64,000 nucleotides of DNA from Vicia villosa (taxonomy: Eukaryota; Streptophyta; Magnoliopsida; Fabales; Fabaceae), in assembly GCF_029867415.1 (NCBI RefSeq), contig NC_081185.1, positions 106,991,055 through 107,055,054 on the forward strand. The letters run 5' to 3'. This document shows, piece after piece, positions 11,736-23,800 of the stretch. A program made the position numbers and the translations under genes. Every line of letters begins with the position of its first letter. Within the stretch, counting starts at the first letter, position 1. A model generated the notes under the pieces. The model was not told the DNA's origin. It did not search any database and was given only the letters and a program-made list of their open reading frames with translations.

Positions 11736-14700
11736 TCCTGGACAAAGGAGATCACATCCTCAGCTTTCCAGTTGTTCAATCCACTGTTGTGAGCAGGGAG
11801 TATCCAGCTGTTCCAGTTGCAGTTGTCTTCTTCATCTTCCACAGCATTGATTTCATTAGTGGGAAAATGAGCCGGTGATCCTTCGGGATAAGGGATATAC
11901 TCTGCTGGATACGAGAGCCCAGGCTGAGATATCTCTGTTGGCTGAGCAAGATGCTCGATAAGGCCGTCCCATGCAGTCGGGATGATGTTTTGAATAGAGA
12001 CTTGTGCATCCTGATGAGGAGTGTATGCTGACAGAAAGCAACCCTCGTTATTTGGTATTTCCCTGGCTTCTTCGAAAGCGAAATTGTCATCGTACTGTTC
12101 ATCCCATCCAGTTGGGACAATGTCCTCCATAGCAATTTGTGAGCTCGGAGGAGCGGAGTATTTCACCATATAGTCATATTTGCCGCTGGGTTCTCCTAGC
12201 GTGTCCCATACTTCTTTGGGTGGATTTTGATATTGCTCAGTGACGGGACTTGTGAAACTTTCGTCATTTCCAATTTGATCACCCCATCCAGTCGGGGTAA
12301 GGTCTTCCATAGCAATATAGGAATTCTGAGGTGCGGCATACTGATAATTATACCCGCCGTTTGGTTCTCCCACAGCATCCCACATTCCCATGGAAATGGG
12401 TGGAATTTCATCTGGATATGGCTGAAGGATATGGTTCATGAACACTCCTTCATCTTCAATAGCGTTTACTTCTTGGCTGACGAAGTGTGACATTAATCCT
12501 TCAGAACGAGGACCTTGATCATTCTTTTGATTTTCACTATCATAGCCCAGACCTAGCTTGTCAGACTTGTAGGGTATATCGGGAAGTTGTCCCCATACTG
12601 TGCAATCACCCTGTTCAATCAAGGCTTTGGCATCTTTGAGAGAAGCCATAGTTGTAGTTGGAGTAGCAGGAATATGCTTGGCGGTAGAGACATCTGGAGA
12701 GACCATCTCAAATGATTGGCATGGAGTTTCGATGAATTCGTCCTCCAACTCAACATATTTGGAATTGCTTAGGTGACTAACCACATATTCCTCTTCGCCA
12801 TAGACTGTGACAATCTTTCCTTTTACTGGATATTTTAACTTCTGATGCAGGGTAGAAGTTACAGCGTTTGCCCCATGTATCCAAGGGCGTCCAAGTAAAC
12901 AGGAGTAGGCTGGGTGAATTTCCATTACGTAAAAGATAGAATCAAAGATTTGAGAACCCACTCTGATTGGGAGATTCACTTTTCCGTATACCGTTCTGGT
13001 TGATCCGTCAAAGGCTCTTACCACAACATCGCTTGGTTGTAACACAATTCCTTCGAAGTCAAGCTTTTCTAGTACTGTTTTCGGTAACACGTTCAGAGAA
13101 GAACCGTTATCTACTAGCACATGAGATAGAGTGGTGCCATTACATTCAATGGAGATATGTAAGGCTTTGTTGTGATTTTTCCCAGCAGGGGTTAGATCCA
13201 CATCGGAGAAACCGAGACCATTGCTCACGGTTAGATTGGCAACACAATTCTCAAATTGGTCGACTGAGATCTCTTGAGGCACATGCGCAGCTTTCAGGAA
13301 CTTCATCAGAGCTTTGGCATGAGCTTCTGAATATTTTAGCAGAGATAGCATTGAGATTTTTGAAGCGGTGTGCCCCAGTTGCTCAACAATATTGTAATCA
13401 CTCTTGCAGATGATTTTCAATATTTCCTCCATTTCTTGCTTTGACGGATCCTCAGCAGTGATCTCCACCGGGGTTTGAACTTGTTCAACTTGTGGCTCTT
13501 TGCCTCGAGCGTTGACATTTTGATTAGGAATTGGGACTCGGACTGGACCAGCAGCAACATTTGGAGAAATTTCTGGTGAAAAGATTCTTCCACTTCTCGT
13601 GATCTTGCTGGTACCCACAATATTACCCACAGTTGGAGTAGTTAACTTTGCGGCCTCTTCAGTCGAGGTATTCTGTTTAACTCCATGAACGTAAACATTA
13701 GCGTCGTATCCCCATGGGACAGCTTTGTCTGAGGAGTATGGAAATGGAGTTGGACTAGCAATGACTACTTATGCCACTTTGAGTGTAGCAGAAATTTTGA
13801 ATGGAGCCTTGGCAGAGATTTTGAATGGTAAGCTGGAGATCATTGAGGCATCCTCTATTCTCATCCCGTTTGTAAAGACTTCGCACAGCACGTCCATAGA
13901 AGGGAGCCTCTCAAACATAATGATACGGCGATCCATCCATTTTTGAATTCCCATCCTCAGATTTTCACAACCATTGGGCAGGCAGGAGCAGTAAAAGCAG
14001 TCGGGGTCACATCCTGGGAAGTAACTAGCTCGGATTAGCTTTCCTTTGACTTCGCAGAGTGGAGTTGATAATCCGTTCACATCATAGATGTAAATAGTGT
14101 CCAGGATAGCGTTGACAGTTTTGTCATGCTTTGGCATAGGTGCTGTGATGACATTTGGAGTTTCTGGAGGATCGAACTCAATTTCCCCAGCATCTATCAT
14201 ATCTTGTATTTTATTTTTTCAGGGCGCAGCAGTGATTTGCGTCATGTCCTGGAAAGTTTGAGTGATAGGCACATGTCGCATCAGGGCGATAATTCGGAGA
14301 GGAAGTGTTGACATTCTTTGGAGGACCTTTTAATGTGATCAGATCTGCTTTTAGCAAGTGCTGCAATGCCTGAGAGATTGGCATGTTGATTCTGGTGAAA
14401 TTTCTTCTTGGTGCATCTGGTCGATGCGTATATTTTGGCTGCTGATCTTTTTGAGGTGCAGATGCGGAGATCAGAACTGCCCCTACAGATTGATGCTGCT
14501 CACTTTTGCGACTTTTCTGAATTTGTGTTGCATTGACCTCATTTCTCCCGCTGATGGGCCTTTTTGTAGTACCAGAGGAGGAACCTATTTGAATTTTTCC
14601 ATTTTGAATGCCACTTTCGACACGTTCTCCGGTCAGTATCAGGTCAGTGAAACCTGATGATGAGCTTCCCAGCAAATGGCTATAGAAAGGGCCAGTTAAA

Positions 14701-15509
14701 GTGCCCATGAACATGTCGACTAGCTCGCGATCAGATAAGGGTGGTTGAACCCTTCCAGCCATATCTCTCCACTTTTGTGCATATCCTTTGAAACTTTCTT
14801 TTGGTCCCATAGACATGCCCCTTAGTTGAGTACGGGTTGGTGCTAGATCAGCGTTGTATTGGTACTGTTTGTAAAAAGCAGCAGCTAATTCTTCCCAAGT
14901 ATGAACCTTGGTATTTTCCAGCTGATAGTACCATTCGAGTTGTGTACCCGACAGACTTTCTTGGAAGAAGTGAATCCACAATTTGTTATCTGTTGTATGA
15001 GGTTGTATCTTCCTCACATAGGATCTCAGATGTAGTTTTGGACAAGACACTCCATCATATTTTGCAAAGACAGGAACTTTGAATTTTGGAGGGATAACAA
15101 CATCCGAGATGAGCCCCAGATCATTGAAATCTAAGCCAGGTATTTTTTGTATCTCCATAGCTTTCATACGGTCTTCCAGCTGTTGGTATTTGTCATCATC
15201 CGGTTCGTCCCCAGAATGATCATTTTCTTCATTTGAAGAGAGAGAGGGTTTAGCAGAACCCTGGTTGCTTTGATTGTCTTCTTGTTCATCATCACCGACT
15301 GTTTCAGGGATCGGTGGCTTTTTGAACTTTTTGACTGGGATTTTGATCTTCCTTTTCAGGTGACTCAAGCCTACAAATCCTTTGGGCTTCTTTTTCTTCT
15401 TGATTATCAGGGCTTTCAGTTCTTGCTGCCCCTTTGCCAGTTCCAGAATTGCCACTTGAACTTGGGCATTCTGTGCTTCGAGGTTCTTGATGCTTGTCTC
15501 AGATTCCAT
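11736..15509 (-). pseudogene. Ogre-2 gag-pro, frameshift plus nonsense
   Basis: Start ATG at 15509 (MESETS). It contains the N-terminal coiled-coil-like region, an acidic linker, the gag core (WIHFFQESLSGTQLEWYY), the zinc-knuckle region and the protease VDNGSSLNVLP. Its long C-terminal tail has repeated 'TGWDEQ / TAWDGL / TGWGDQ'-type blocks between protease and the intron, shared with Ogre-3 and absent from Ogre-1. Lesions against Ogre-3: one extra T in a T-run at 14214-14219 shifts frame at the zinc knuckle (which also reads CCALKK instead of CWALKN), and TCA became TAA at about 13769, cutting upstream of protease. The three remaining open pieces are 14211-15509, 13769-14200 and 11732-13630. 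Confidence 0.88.
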
Positions 15510-15729
15510 CTCTTCTGACTGAAATAAACAGCGAGGAGATGAGAAATCCGTCATGAGAACCCGTTACGCAATGTGTATGACTGGATGCCATGTGTATGCA
15601 ATGAATGAAATGTATATGCAATGTAAATGAATGCAATGTATGAAATGTATATGCAATGCATGAAATGAAATGTGTGTGCAATGTTTTCAAGGATCTTAGA
15701 GTTTAGATTTGTTAAAGAAGAAACAAACG

Positions 15730-17164
15730 TTAGTTAATCAATTTATTTCTCTTTTTTTTTGCTTCTTTTTTCTTTGCCTCATTTGGGCTTACAAGACAGA
15801 AATAAAATAAATGATCCTTCAGGTCTCCCGTCGGACGCTTTCTCTTTGCCCCCAGGAATGTGTTGATCTGCTGTTCTTCTTGAAGCTGTCCGGTGAGCTC
15901 CAATATCCTTCCCTCATAGTCCTGACAGTGTGCTTTGAAGGTGTCTCTTTCCTCTTTGAGTTGAACCCAAGATTTTTGCAACTCTTCTAGGTCAGTTGGC
16001 ATATCCAGGTGCAGAATAACTTGAGGTTCGTATCCTTCGACCTCTGGTTCAATAGTCACTGGTAGAATAGCGGGATATGGCATAATGAGTTTCTGAGCAT
16101 GAGTGCGGACCCATCTAAGGTAAGGTTCCATAGGGATAGAATTCCATTGCCCCAAAGTTTTGCTTTCTATTCTATAGACACTGTCCCATGCCCGTATGAA
16201 CCTTCGTCGGTGTCTATGAGAATCATTCTCGTAATCAAACACAATGTCACGGATAATCATGTCATGAGGACCGTTGCTCCTTGCATATCCGAATTGGCGT
16301 AGAGCTAAAGAGGGATTGTAAGTGATGCCTCCTTTGATGCCAAGGAGTGGCACATTAGGGTACTCTCCACAATGATCAATGATAGTAATGTCTCTTTGAA
16401 AGAAGTTGTTCCACCGGATATCTGAATGAGACAAAGACATAATCCTGCGAGACCATTGCATTCTTTGTTCATTTCTCAACACTGATCGGGGAAGATGAAA
16501 TGTAAACCATCTAGCCAGTAGTGGTATACAGCACATGAGAGTTCCTCGTTTCTTCATGGTACGAGTGTGTAGAGAATGTAGAATGTCTCCCAGCAATGTT
16601 GGTACCGGGTTACGGATTAGGAAAAGGTTGATGATGTGTACACTTATGAACTGGTCGGGATTAGGGAATAAAACCAACCCATAGATCAAAAGTGCCATAA
16701 CTTCCTCAAAAGCTGGATAACTTTTGTTTTCTAGCAGTAGTCGAGCCTTTTCCAACAAGAACTTGGGAAGCAAACCCTTAACTCCACTCTTTGTTTCCCA
16801 ATTGGACTCGATTTCTGATTTTCGCAGATGTAAAGCAGCAACAATGACTTCAGGTTTTGGAATCCTTTCTAAGCCAGTGAAAGGTAATTGATTTCGAACA
16901 GGCAATCCCATTAGTTCAGAGAATTCTTCCAAAGTGGGGTACCAACTGGTAATCAGGAAAGGTAAAGCAATGATGTTCAGGGTCAAAGAACTGGAACAGG
17001 ACCCGTATCATGTCTTCTTCAAATTTTGAGGTAACCAAATGGAGTAAGTGACCATGCCTTACGGTGAATTGAACATTCCTGGGGAATTCTGACACTAAGT
17101 CTTTTAGTTCAGATGGTACCGTTGAGATGTTGATTCGGATGTAATCTCGGGTGGCGGGAGCCAT
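15730..17164 (-). pseudogene. Ogre-2 ORF1, two frameshifts
   Basis: Same protein as the intact ORF1 of Ogre-1 and Ogre-3, starting at 17164 (MAPATRDYIRIN). An extra G in the run at about 16936-16939 breaks the frame after the FPDYQLVP motif. A second small indel near 15831, within the last ten codons, bypasses the normal TGA (15819-15821), so the downstream frame runs on to 15730 with a lysine-rich tail. The middle region (TLEEFSELMGLP, LIYGLVLFPNPDQF, GGITYNPSLALRQFGYAR) is well preserved. The role of the family is unknown. Confidence 0.85.
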
Positions 17165-17827
17165 TACCTGCAAAAACAAAGGTAAACTCTTTGATCCTTG
17201 AAGTGTTTTGTGCAGAAAATGATATGCTTATGATGCAAACATGTGGCACACAAAAACAAATCAAACAATAGCCTTAGGTTTAAAGGCTTGCATGGAGCTG
17301 ATAGGTGATACCCTCCCCACTGAAGTTGAGTTGGTTAAAACCTGTCCTAGAATAGTATTTGGGTTCTATAATCCTTGGAAGTAACATCTCAATACGGCGC
17401 TCGAGCGGGCCGATCAAAATATTCCTCGAGGATAACTAACTTCGATCAATTTCAAAGCTAGCCACTTAATAGGCCACAAGTCAAGTTCAACTAAAAAGGT
17501 TCTAAGACAAATTAGTGTTTAATGACATTTCGGAAGCCTAATATACTCCTTGATCGTTTTCAAGGGACATCAGTATAAACCAAAGTATCGCACTAACGAT
17601 GACTACCAGATCAACCGTATCGGTACATGCCGTACAGTTTCCTTGGTCTATTGTCATATACTTAAGGTATCTCGAGATTCGGGTTAGAATCTTTCACACA
17701 AGCAAAATACCCAAACAAACCTTTGAAAAAAAATAGAGCAATCAAGTCAATCAATTGAAAACATCGAAGTGATCTATTCTCTTAAGGTAACCCCTTTTGA
17801 AAACATTTTGTTTTTTGAAAGTGATCT
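17165..17827 (-). other. Ogre-2 5' leader
   Basis: Untranslated leader, closely similar to the Ogre-3 leader at 36341-36990. No coding potential was recognised. Confidence 0.65.
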
Positions 17828-17844
17828 CCCCAGCAGAGTCGCCA
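17828..17844 (-). promoter_or_regulatory. Ogre-2 primer binding site
   Basis: Minus-strand TGGCGACTCTGCTGGGG, 4 bp after the LTR end. Identical to the PBS of Ogre-1 and Ogre-3. Confidence 0.82.
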
Positions 17845-17848
17845 GTTC

Positions 17849-20698
17849 TGTGGGCCTCCGTTTTTTAATCCCGGGCCATACCTCTGAGCGGGAGAGATAC
17901 GTGAACTGACTCTTTTTTATCGCTTAATGCTTTCGCATTTTTTGAAAATTCACAGAGTCGCCACCGACCTTTTATTTTATCCAATTAAGGAAAGGTTTAT
18001 AAAAGAAACAGAAAAAAGACCTTTAAGAAATTCTGGGTAAGGGGGGTAGGTTATACAAAGGGAAGGTGTTAGCACCCTTTGTATCCATGGTTATCCATGG
18101 GCTCTTAAGTTTGCTTAGCTCACTTGTCTTTCGATCACTTTTCAATTGCTTTAGAATGCTCATATGTGGTTTCAAATACTTTTGTAAATTGAATTTTGTA
18201 ATGATCCTTGTGCGGATGTATACAAAATGCTTGTTTATCTTTCGAAAGATGTTTTGAAAAGAACGTTAACTTTGTAATGATCCGTGTTTGGATGTATACA
18301 AAATATTGTCTTTTTGGAAAGTTTTGTTTTGAAAAACAACAGTGTATGAGAATTTTGTTTGTTTTGATTTGAGCAAGCAAACTAGGAGGTCTACCCTGAG
18401 TTGTAAGGTCTTTATCCTTATTTCCTTTAAAAATCTATCCTTTCACCGGATACAAACAAAAGGTTCGATTTTGTACTCGAAACAGTAGAATTTTGACTTT
18501 GATTTTGAAAAGAATGAGAAGGGGATTACCTTAAGAGGTGCAAATGTGATTTGTGTTTGAATTCAGATATTTTATCTTTGAAGTTAGTGATCTAACGGTT
18601 CAATTTTATCTTTGACATACACGCAGTTTATATATGTGCTGGAAATTAAAATGCGGAAATGTAAAGTGCGGAAAGTAAATCTACGCTATTACATCGATTG
18701 TGCAGGAAATGTAAACTAGCCTATTTACATGAATTTGACATCCTATACATTTATCTAGGAATTTAAATTGCAAGAAAAATAAAAGGGCATGTTTTTTTGG
18801 ATTTTTTATGATTGATTTTAATTATAATTAATGCATGATTAATTAAATTAAAATGAAGAAAAAAGATGAAAATAGATTTAAACCTAGAAATTAAGTTTAA
18901 AATATGTACAAAATATTTTTCAATTAATTTTAAAACAAAACTAATTTTTTTTGGAATTTTTGAAATTTGATTTGAAATTGATTTAAGCTAATTAAAACAT
19001 AATTATGCAAATAATTATACAAATAATTAAAACTTAGAGAGAAAATTATTCAAAATATGTACAAAATTAGTTTATAATATATAAACAATATTTTATATAA
19101 AGAACAATTTTTTTTATGATTTTTTGATTGGTTAGAGTAATTAAAAAGCAAATATATAAATATATACTAATTAATTATGCAAAATATTGAAATTTTGAAG
19201 AAAAATAAAATATTTTTATTTCAGAAAATAATATATTATTTTAGAAGTCTAAAAATATTTTTTTTGTATTTTTTGGATTTTTAAAACTATTTTTAATTAA
19301 TTTTGCAAATAAAATTAAAATAAAAATAGAAAATAAAAGGATACATGATCAGGTGTGGTATGCATGGTGAGCCCATGGTATGGATTGCTGGATCTGGTGC
19401 GTTGGATGAGCTGGCAAAGTGGATGATCTAAGGGCTCAGATCATGAGGGAGCATGATATGCATGCATTAATTGAACATGTGCTGAATCACAAGGAGACTT
19501 CAAACAAGTCTGACTGGGACCCACAAGTGCACGCATGTGGATGGGAAGACTGGTTGACCAGCCATTGATCAAGAGCCATGCAAGCGCCACGCGTGAAGAG
19601 TCAAGCTTTGACTGACGAACCACGCTTGGACGCGTGGTCGTCTTCAACCTTTTACCGTCTGGACTTATGCTGCGGATTTTCAAACAACATTAGCTGGGGG
19701 TTTTAAACCTCCTGCTATTTGTACAGTAAAAACACCATTTTTGGTAGCTTCATCAACCTGCAAAAATAAGCGTTAGTTCCAATACAATAACAAGTGACCC
19801 AGATCCCCTAATTAGGATGCTCTGAGTCCAAATATGATGTTAGTTTCGCTGTTTGAGTGCTGTAGCTATGGATTCGATGGAGTTGAAGTTTTAGCACGCA
19901 TGAACACTTGTTAATGGCATGGAGTGATTCTCACGTGGGAGCTTACATGTTAAGGCCCAGATCTAGCTTATAGGACCTCATAAACTCATTGGAATGATTA
20001 GATTACATTGAGGTTGATTAAATATAGGAAAACGAAAATTACTTATGTATGAACATGAAGAACACTATGCATGTGTTACGACTCTCATGGGACCATATTA
20101 AGGGTTCATTCTTACTTTATATGATCTTAGAAGATGATTGGAATGATTGTTTTGTATTGATATTGATTGGAATATTGAAATTTGAAAATTACAAAAGTGT
20201 ATGAGAAATTTTGAGAAATTTGATGAGTTTTCTTGCTATGCTCTTGGCTATAATTTCGTGTGTGTCTTGTTGTTGATGTATTCCACTTCATTTATAGGCC
20301 AAGAGGCTGCTTGGAAGTGAAGCTAAGAGCATTGATTGCTTGGTTGAAAGTTTGATTTTTAAATATTAAAAATCCTTGAATATTTTACCAAGTCTTCCTC
20401 TCCTTTACTTCTCTTGCCTTGCTGCTTCAATTCTCTGCAGAAAGATCAGAGATTCCTTGGGTGAGTCATGCTTGGATTGTTAAGCTACCCATTTATCCAT
20501 TCATTTTTCCTTTTAATTTTAATCTTAAAATAAGATAAAATCAAGCAAAAAATGAATAAAAATGGTATGGGCTTAGTCTTGGTCGTGGGAGGCCCATAAT
20601 ATTATGGAAATGATGTTTGAATGCATGAAAACTTGGCCCCATTTGGATAAAATACATTTTTGAGCAATGTTGGTTTCATGCATGTTTCCCAAAATTTA
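17849..20698 (-). repeat. Ogre-2 5' LTR, incomplete
   Basis: The LTR 3' end (minus-strand ...CCCACA) is at 17849. Sequence follows the Ogre-3 LTR by eye, with many substitutions and small indels, up to the 'cccaaaattta' block. There it meets the run of N. By comparison with the Ogre-3 LTR about 1.4-1.5 kb of the LTR 5' part is missing. Noteworthy blocks: U5 hairpin 17926-17939, PBS-like core 17953-17963, a strongly A/T-rich tract 18740-19340, and a stable inverted repeat at 19614-19642. No gene is present in this stretch. Confidence 0.85.
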
Positions 20699-20798
20699 NN
20701 NNNNNNNNNNNNNNNNNNNNNNNNNNNNNNNNNNNNNNNNNNNNNNNNNNNNNNNNNNNNNNNNNNNNNNNNNNNNNNNNNNNNNNNNNNNNNNNNNN
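20699..20798. other. Assembly gap, 100 N
   Basis: Exactly 100 N, the usual placeholder for a gap of unknown size. It separates the truncated Ogre-2 LTR from the 3' end of Ogre-3. The missing rest of the Ogre-2 LTR and of the fourth LTR (41257-42665) should lie here, so the true gap is probably at least several kb. Confidence 0.95.
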
Positions 20799-20801
20799 GT
20801 G

Positions 20802-23800
20802 TGTGGACCGTCCTTTCGGGCCATACCCCTCCGTGGTGTGGGATACGTGAACTGACTCTTTTTTTTGTCGATCGGACGCTTTCGCGTCACTTTTGAAAAA
20901 GTTTACAGAGTCGCCACCGACCTTTTATTTTATCCAATGAAGGAAAGGTTTATAAAAGAAACAGAAAAAAGACCTTTGAGAGATTCTGGGTAAGGGGGTA
21001 GGTTATACAAAGGGAAGGTGTTAGCACCCTTTGTATCCATGGTTATCCATGGGCTCTTTAGTTTGCTTAGCTCATTTGCTTTACTTTTCAATTGATTCGG
21101 AATGCTTTACCTGTGTTTTTGAAATACCTTTGCAAATAGAATTTGTAATGATCCTTGTGCGGATATATACAAATGCTTGTTTATCTTTCGAAAGATGTTT
21201 TGAAAAGATCGTTAATTTTGTAATGATCCGTGTTTGGATGTATACAAAATATTGTCTTTTGGAAAATTTGTTTTGAAAAACAACAGTGTATGAGAATTTT
21301 GTTTGTTTTGATTTTGAGCAAGCAAACTAGGAGGTCTACCCTGAGTTAGGAGGTCTTTATCCTTGTTCCCTTTAAAAATCTATCCATTCGTCGGATATAA
21401 ACAAAAGGTTCGATTTTGTACTCGAAACAGTAGAAATGTAACTTTGATTTTGAAAAGAGTGAAAAGGGGTTACCCTAGGAGGTGCAAATGTGATTGTGAT
21501 TGAATTCAGATATTTATCTTTGAAGTTAGTGATCTGACGGTTCAGTTTTATCTTTGACATACACGCAGTTTATATGGGTGCTGGAAATTAAAATGCGGAA
21601 ATGTAAAGTGCAGAAAGTAAATCTACGCTATTACATCGATTGTGCGGGAAATGTAAACTAGCCTATTTACATGAATTTGACATCCTATACATTTATCTAG
21701 GAATTTTAAATTGCAAGAAATAAAAGGCATATTTTTTGGATTTTTATGATTTATTTTAAATATAATTAATGCATGATTAATTAATTTTAAAATAAAGAAA
21801 AGATGAAAAAAAGATCAAACTTAGAAAATAAGTTTAGAATATGTACAAAATGTTTGTTAATTGATTTTAGAACAAAACTATTTTTTTTGGAATTTTTGAA
21901 ATTGTTTTTGGATTTTTTAAGTTAATTAAAACATAATTATATAAATAATTACACAAATAATTAAGACTTAATGATAAAATTATCCTAAATATGTACAAAA
22001 TTAGTTTATGATATATAAACAATATTTAACACAAAGAACAATTTTTTTATGATTTTTTGACTAATTAAAATAATTAATAAGCAAATATATAAATATATAC
22101 TAATTAATTATGTAAAATATTGAAATTATGAAGAAAAATAAAATATTTTTATTTCAGAAAATAATATATATTTTTAGAAGTCTAAAATATTTTTTGTGAA
22201 TTTTTTTTGATTTTAAAACTATTTTTAAATAATTTTGCAATAAAAATAAAATAAAAATAGAAAATATGAAAGGATACTAATCCTGTGTGGTGAGGAGCTG
22301 AGGTTCCATGGTGTGCTGCATGTTGTGATGCGTTGGATTGAACTGGAAATTGAATCATGTGGTTCAGATTTCATGGCGCATGATATGATGGTAGGGAGCA
22401 CACACTGAATTCAAGGAGAATTCAAATTCTCTGACTAGGGCCCACGCTGGTTGACCAGCGAATGAGAAACATGGAAAGAGCCACGCATGCAGTCAAAGGG
22501 TCAAAGCTGGAGCTGACGAACCACGCTTGGACGCGTGGTCGTCTTCAACCTCCAGAAGTGTAGTTTTTTGATTCAAATAGCGGGGGTTTTTAACCTCCCC
22601 TATTTGGACGATAAAAAATGCAGTTTTTGGCAACTTATGAACCTGCAAAAAACAAGCGTTAGCAATGAATGAAAGTGACCCAGATCCCCTTAAAATCACC
22701 TCCTGAACACGATGGTGGTATTAGTTTTGCAATTTGAGGCCTGTAGCCGTGGGTTCGAAGAGATTCAAGTATGAACACTCATATGCATGTGTTAATGGTA
22801 TAAGGTTATTCTCACGTGGGAACTCTCATGTTAAAGCCCAGATCACTCATATAGGACCTTATAGACATGTTAATATGGTTAGTTTACATGGAAATTAGTT
22901 GCAAGTAAGAAAATGAAAGTTAAGTGCATATGTACATGAAGAACATTATATGCTTTATACGACTCTCATGGGCCTGTGTTAAGAGTTCAATCTTACTCTA
23001 TGATGTTTGAGAAGATGATTGGAAAGCTTTATTTGTATTGATAGTGATTAGAAAGTAGAATTTGAAAATTACAAAGTGTATGTATTTTTTGGAGAATTTT
23101 ATGATAAAGATGGCTATGCTCTTGTTCTAATTCGTGTGTCCTCTTGTTGCTGAAGTATGCTACTCCTTTTATAGCCCAAAGGCTGCTTGGAAGTGAAGCA
23201 AGAAGCCTTGTTGCCTTTGTTGAAACTTTGGTTTTTAAATATTAAAAACCTTGAATTTTTGACCAAGTCTTGACTCCATTCAATGCTATTGCCTTGTGCA
23301 CCAATCCTCTGCAGAAAATTGAAGGTTCTTTGATGAGTCATGCTTGATTTGTAAGCTACCATTTATCCATGCATTTTCCTTTTAATTTTAATCTTAAAGT
23401 AAGATAAAATCATGCAAAAAATGGATAAAAAAGGTATGGGCTTAGTCTTGGTCGTGGGAGGCCCATAGTAACATGGAAGTGATGTTTGAATGCTGAAAAC
23501 TTGGCTTCATTTGGAAAAAAAACATTTTTGAGCAATGTTGATTTCATGCATTTTCCCAAAATTTAGCCAACTTCAACAAGGTGTAAATCCTTCAATTTTT
23601 GTCATATGAAGGAGATCTTGCACTTTTTGGAAACCTCAAAGAGTCCTCTAACCAATGTCTTTGGTCTCATGTCAAAATGATTTTTGAAGCTCCTTGTGTG
23701 TCCTTTTGAAAAAAGTGTCTTTTTGTTGACTTTGAAAATGACCTGTAATGTCTTTGATCATATTTTTCAAATGGTGAATCCAATGACCATGGGATCAATG

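Larger units (their letters stand above)
10648..20698 (-). mobile_element. Ogre-2: older Ogre copy, split by Ogre-1 and truncated by the gap
   Basis: Carries in order (right to left) 5' LTR (right part lost in the gap), PBS, leader, ORF1, gag-pro, intron and the first part of RT. There RT stops at the Ogre-1 insertion; the rest should resume left of Ogre-1, outside the window. ORF1 and gag-pro both carry frameshifts or nonsense mutations, consistent with an old dead copy. Its proteins are closer to those of Ogre-3 than to Ogre-1. Confidence 0.9.

Noticed and set aside
19441..19683. 80-codon ORF in the Ogre-2 LTR (and the 68-codon ORF at 22493 / 38702)
   Set aside because: Located over the strong inverted repeat of the LTR; not conserved in length between LTRs and no domain.
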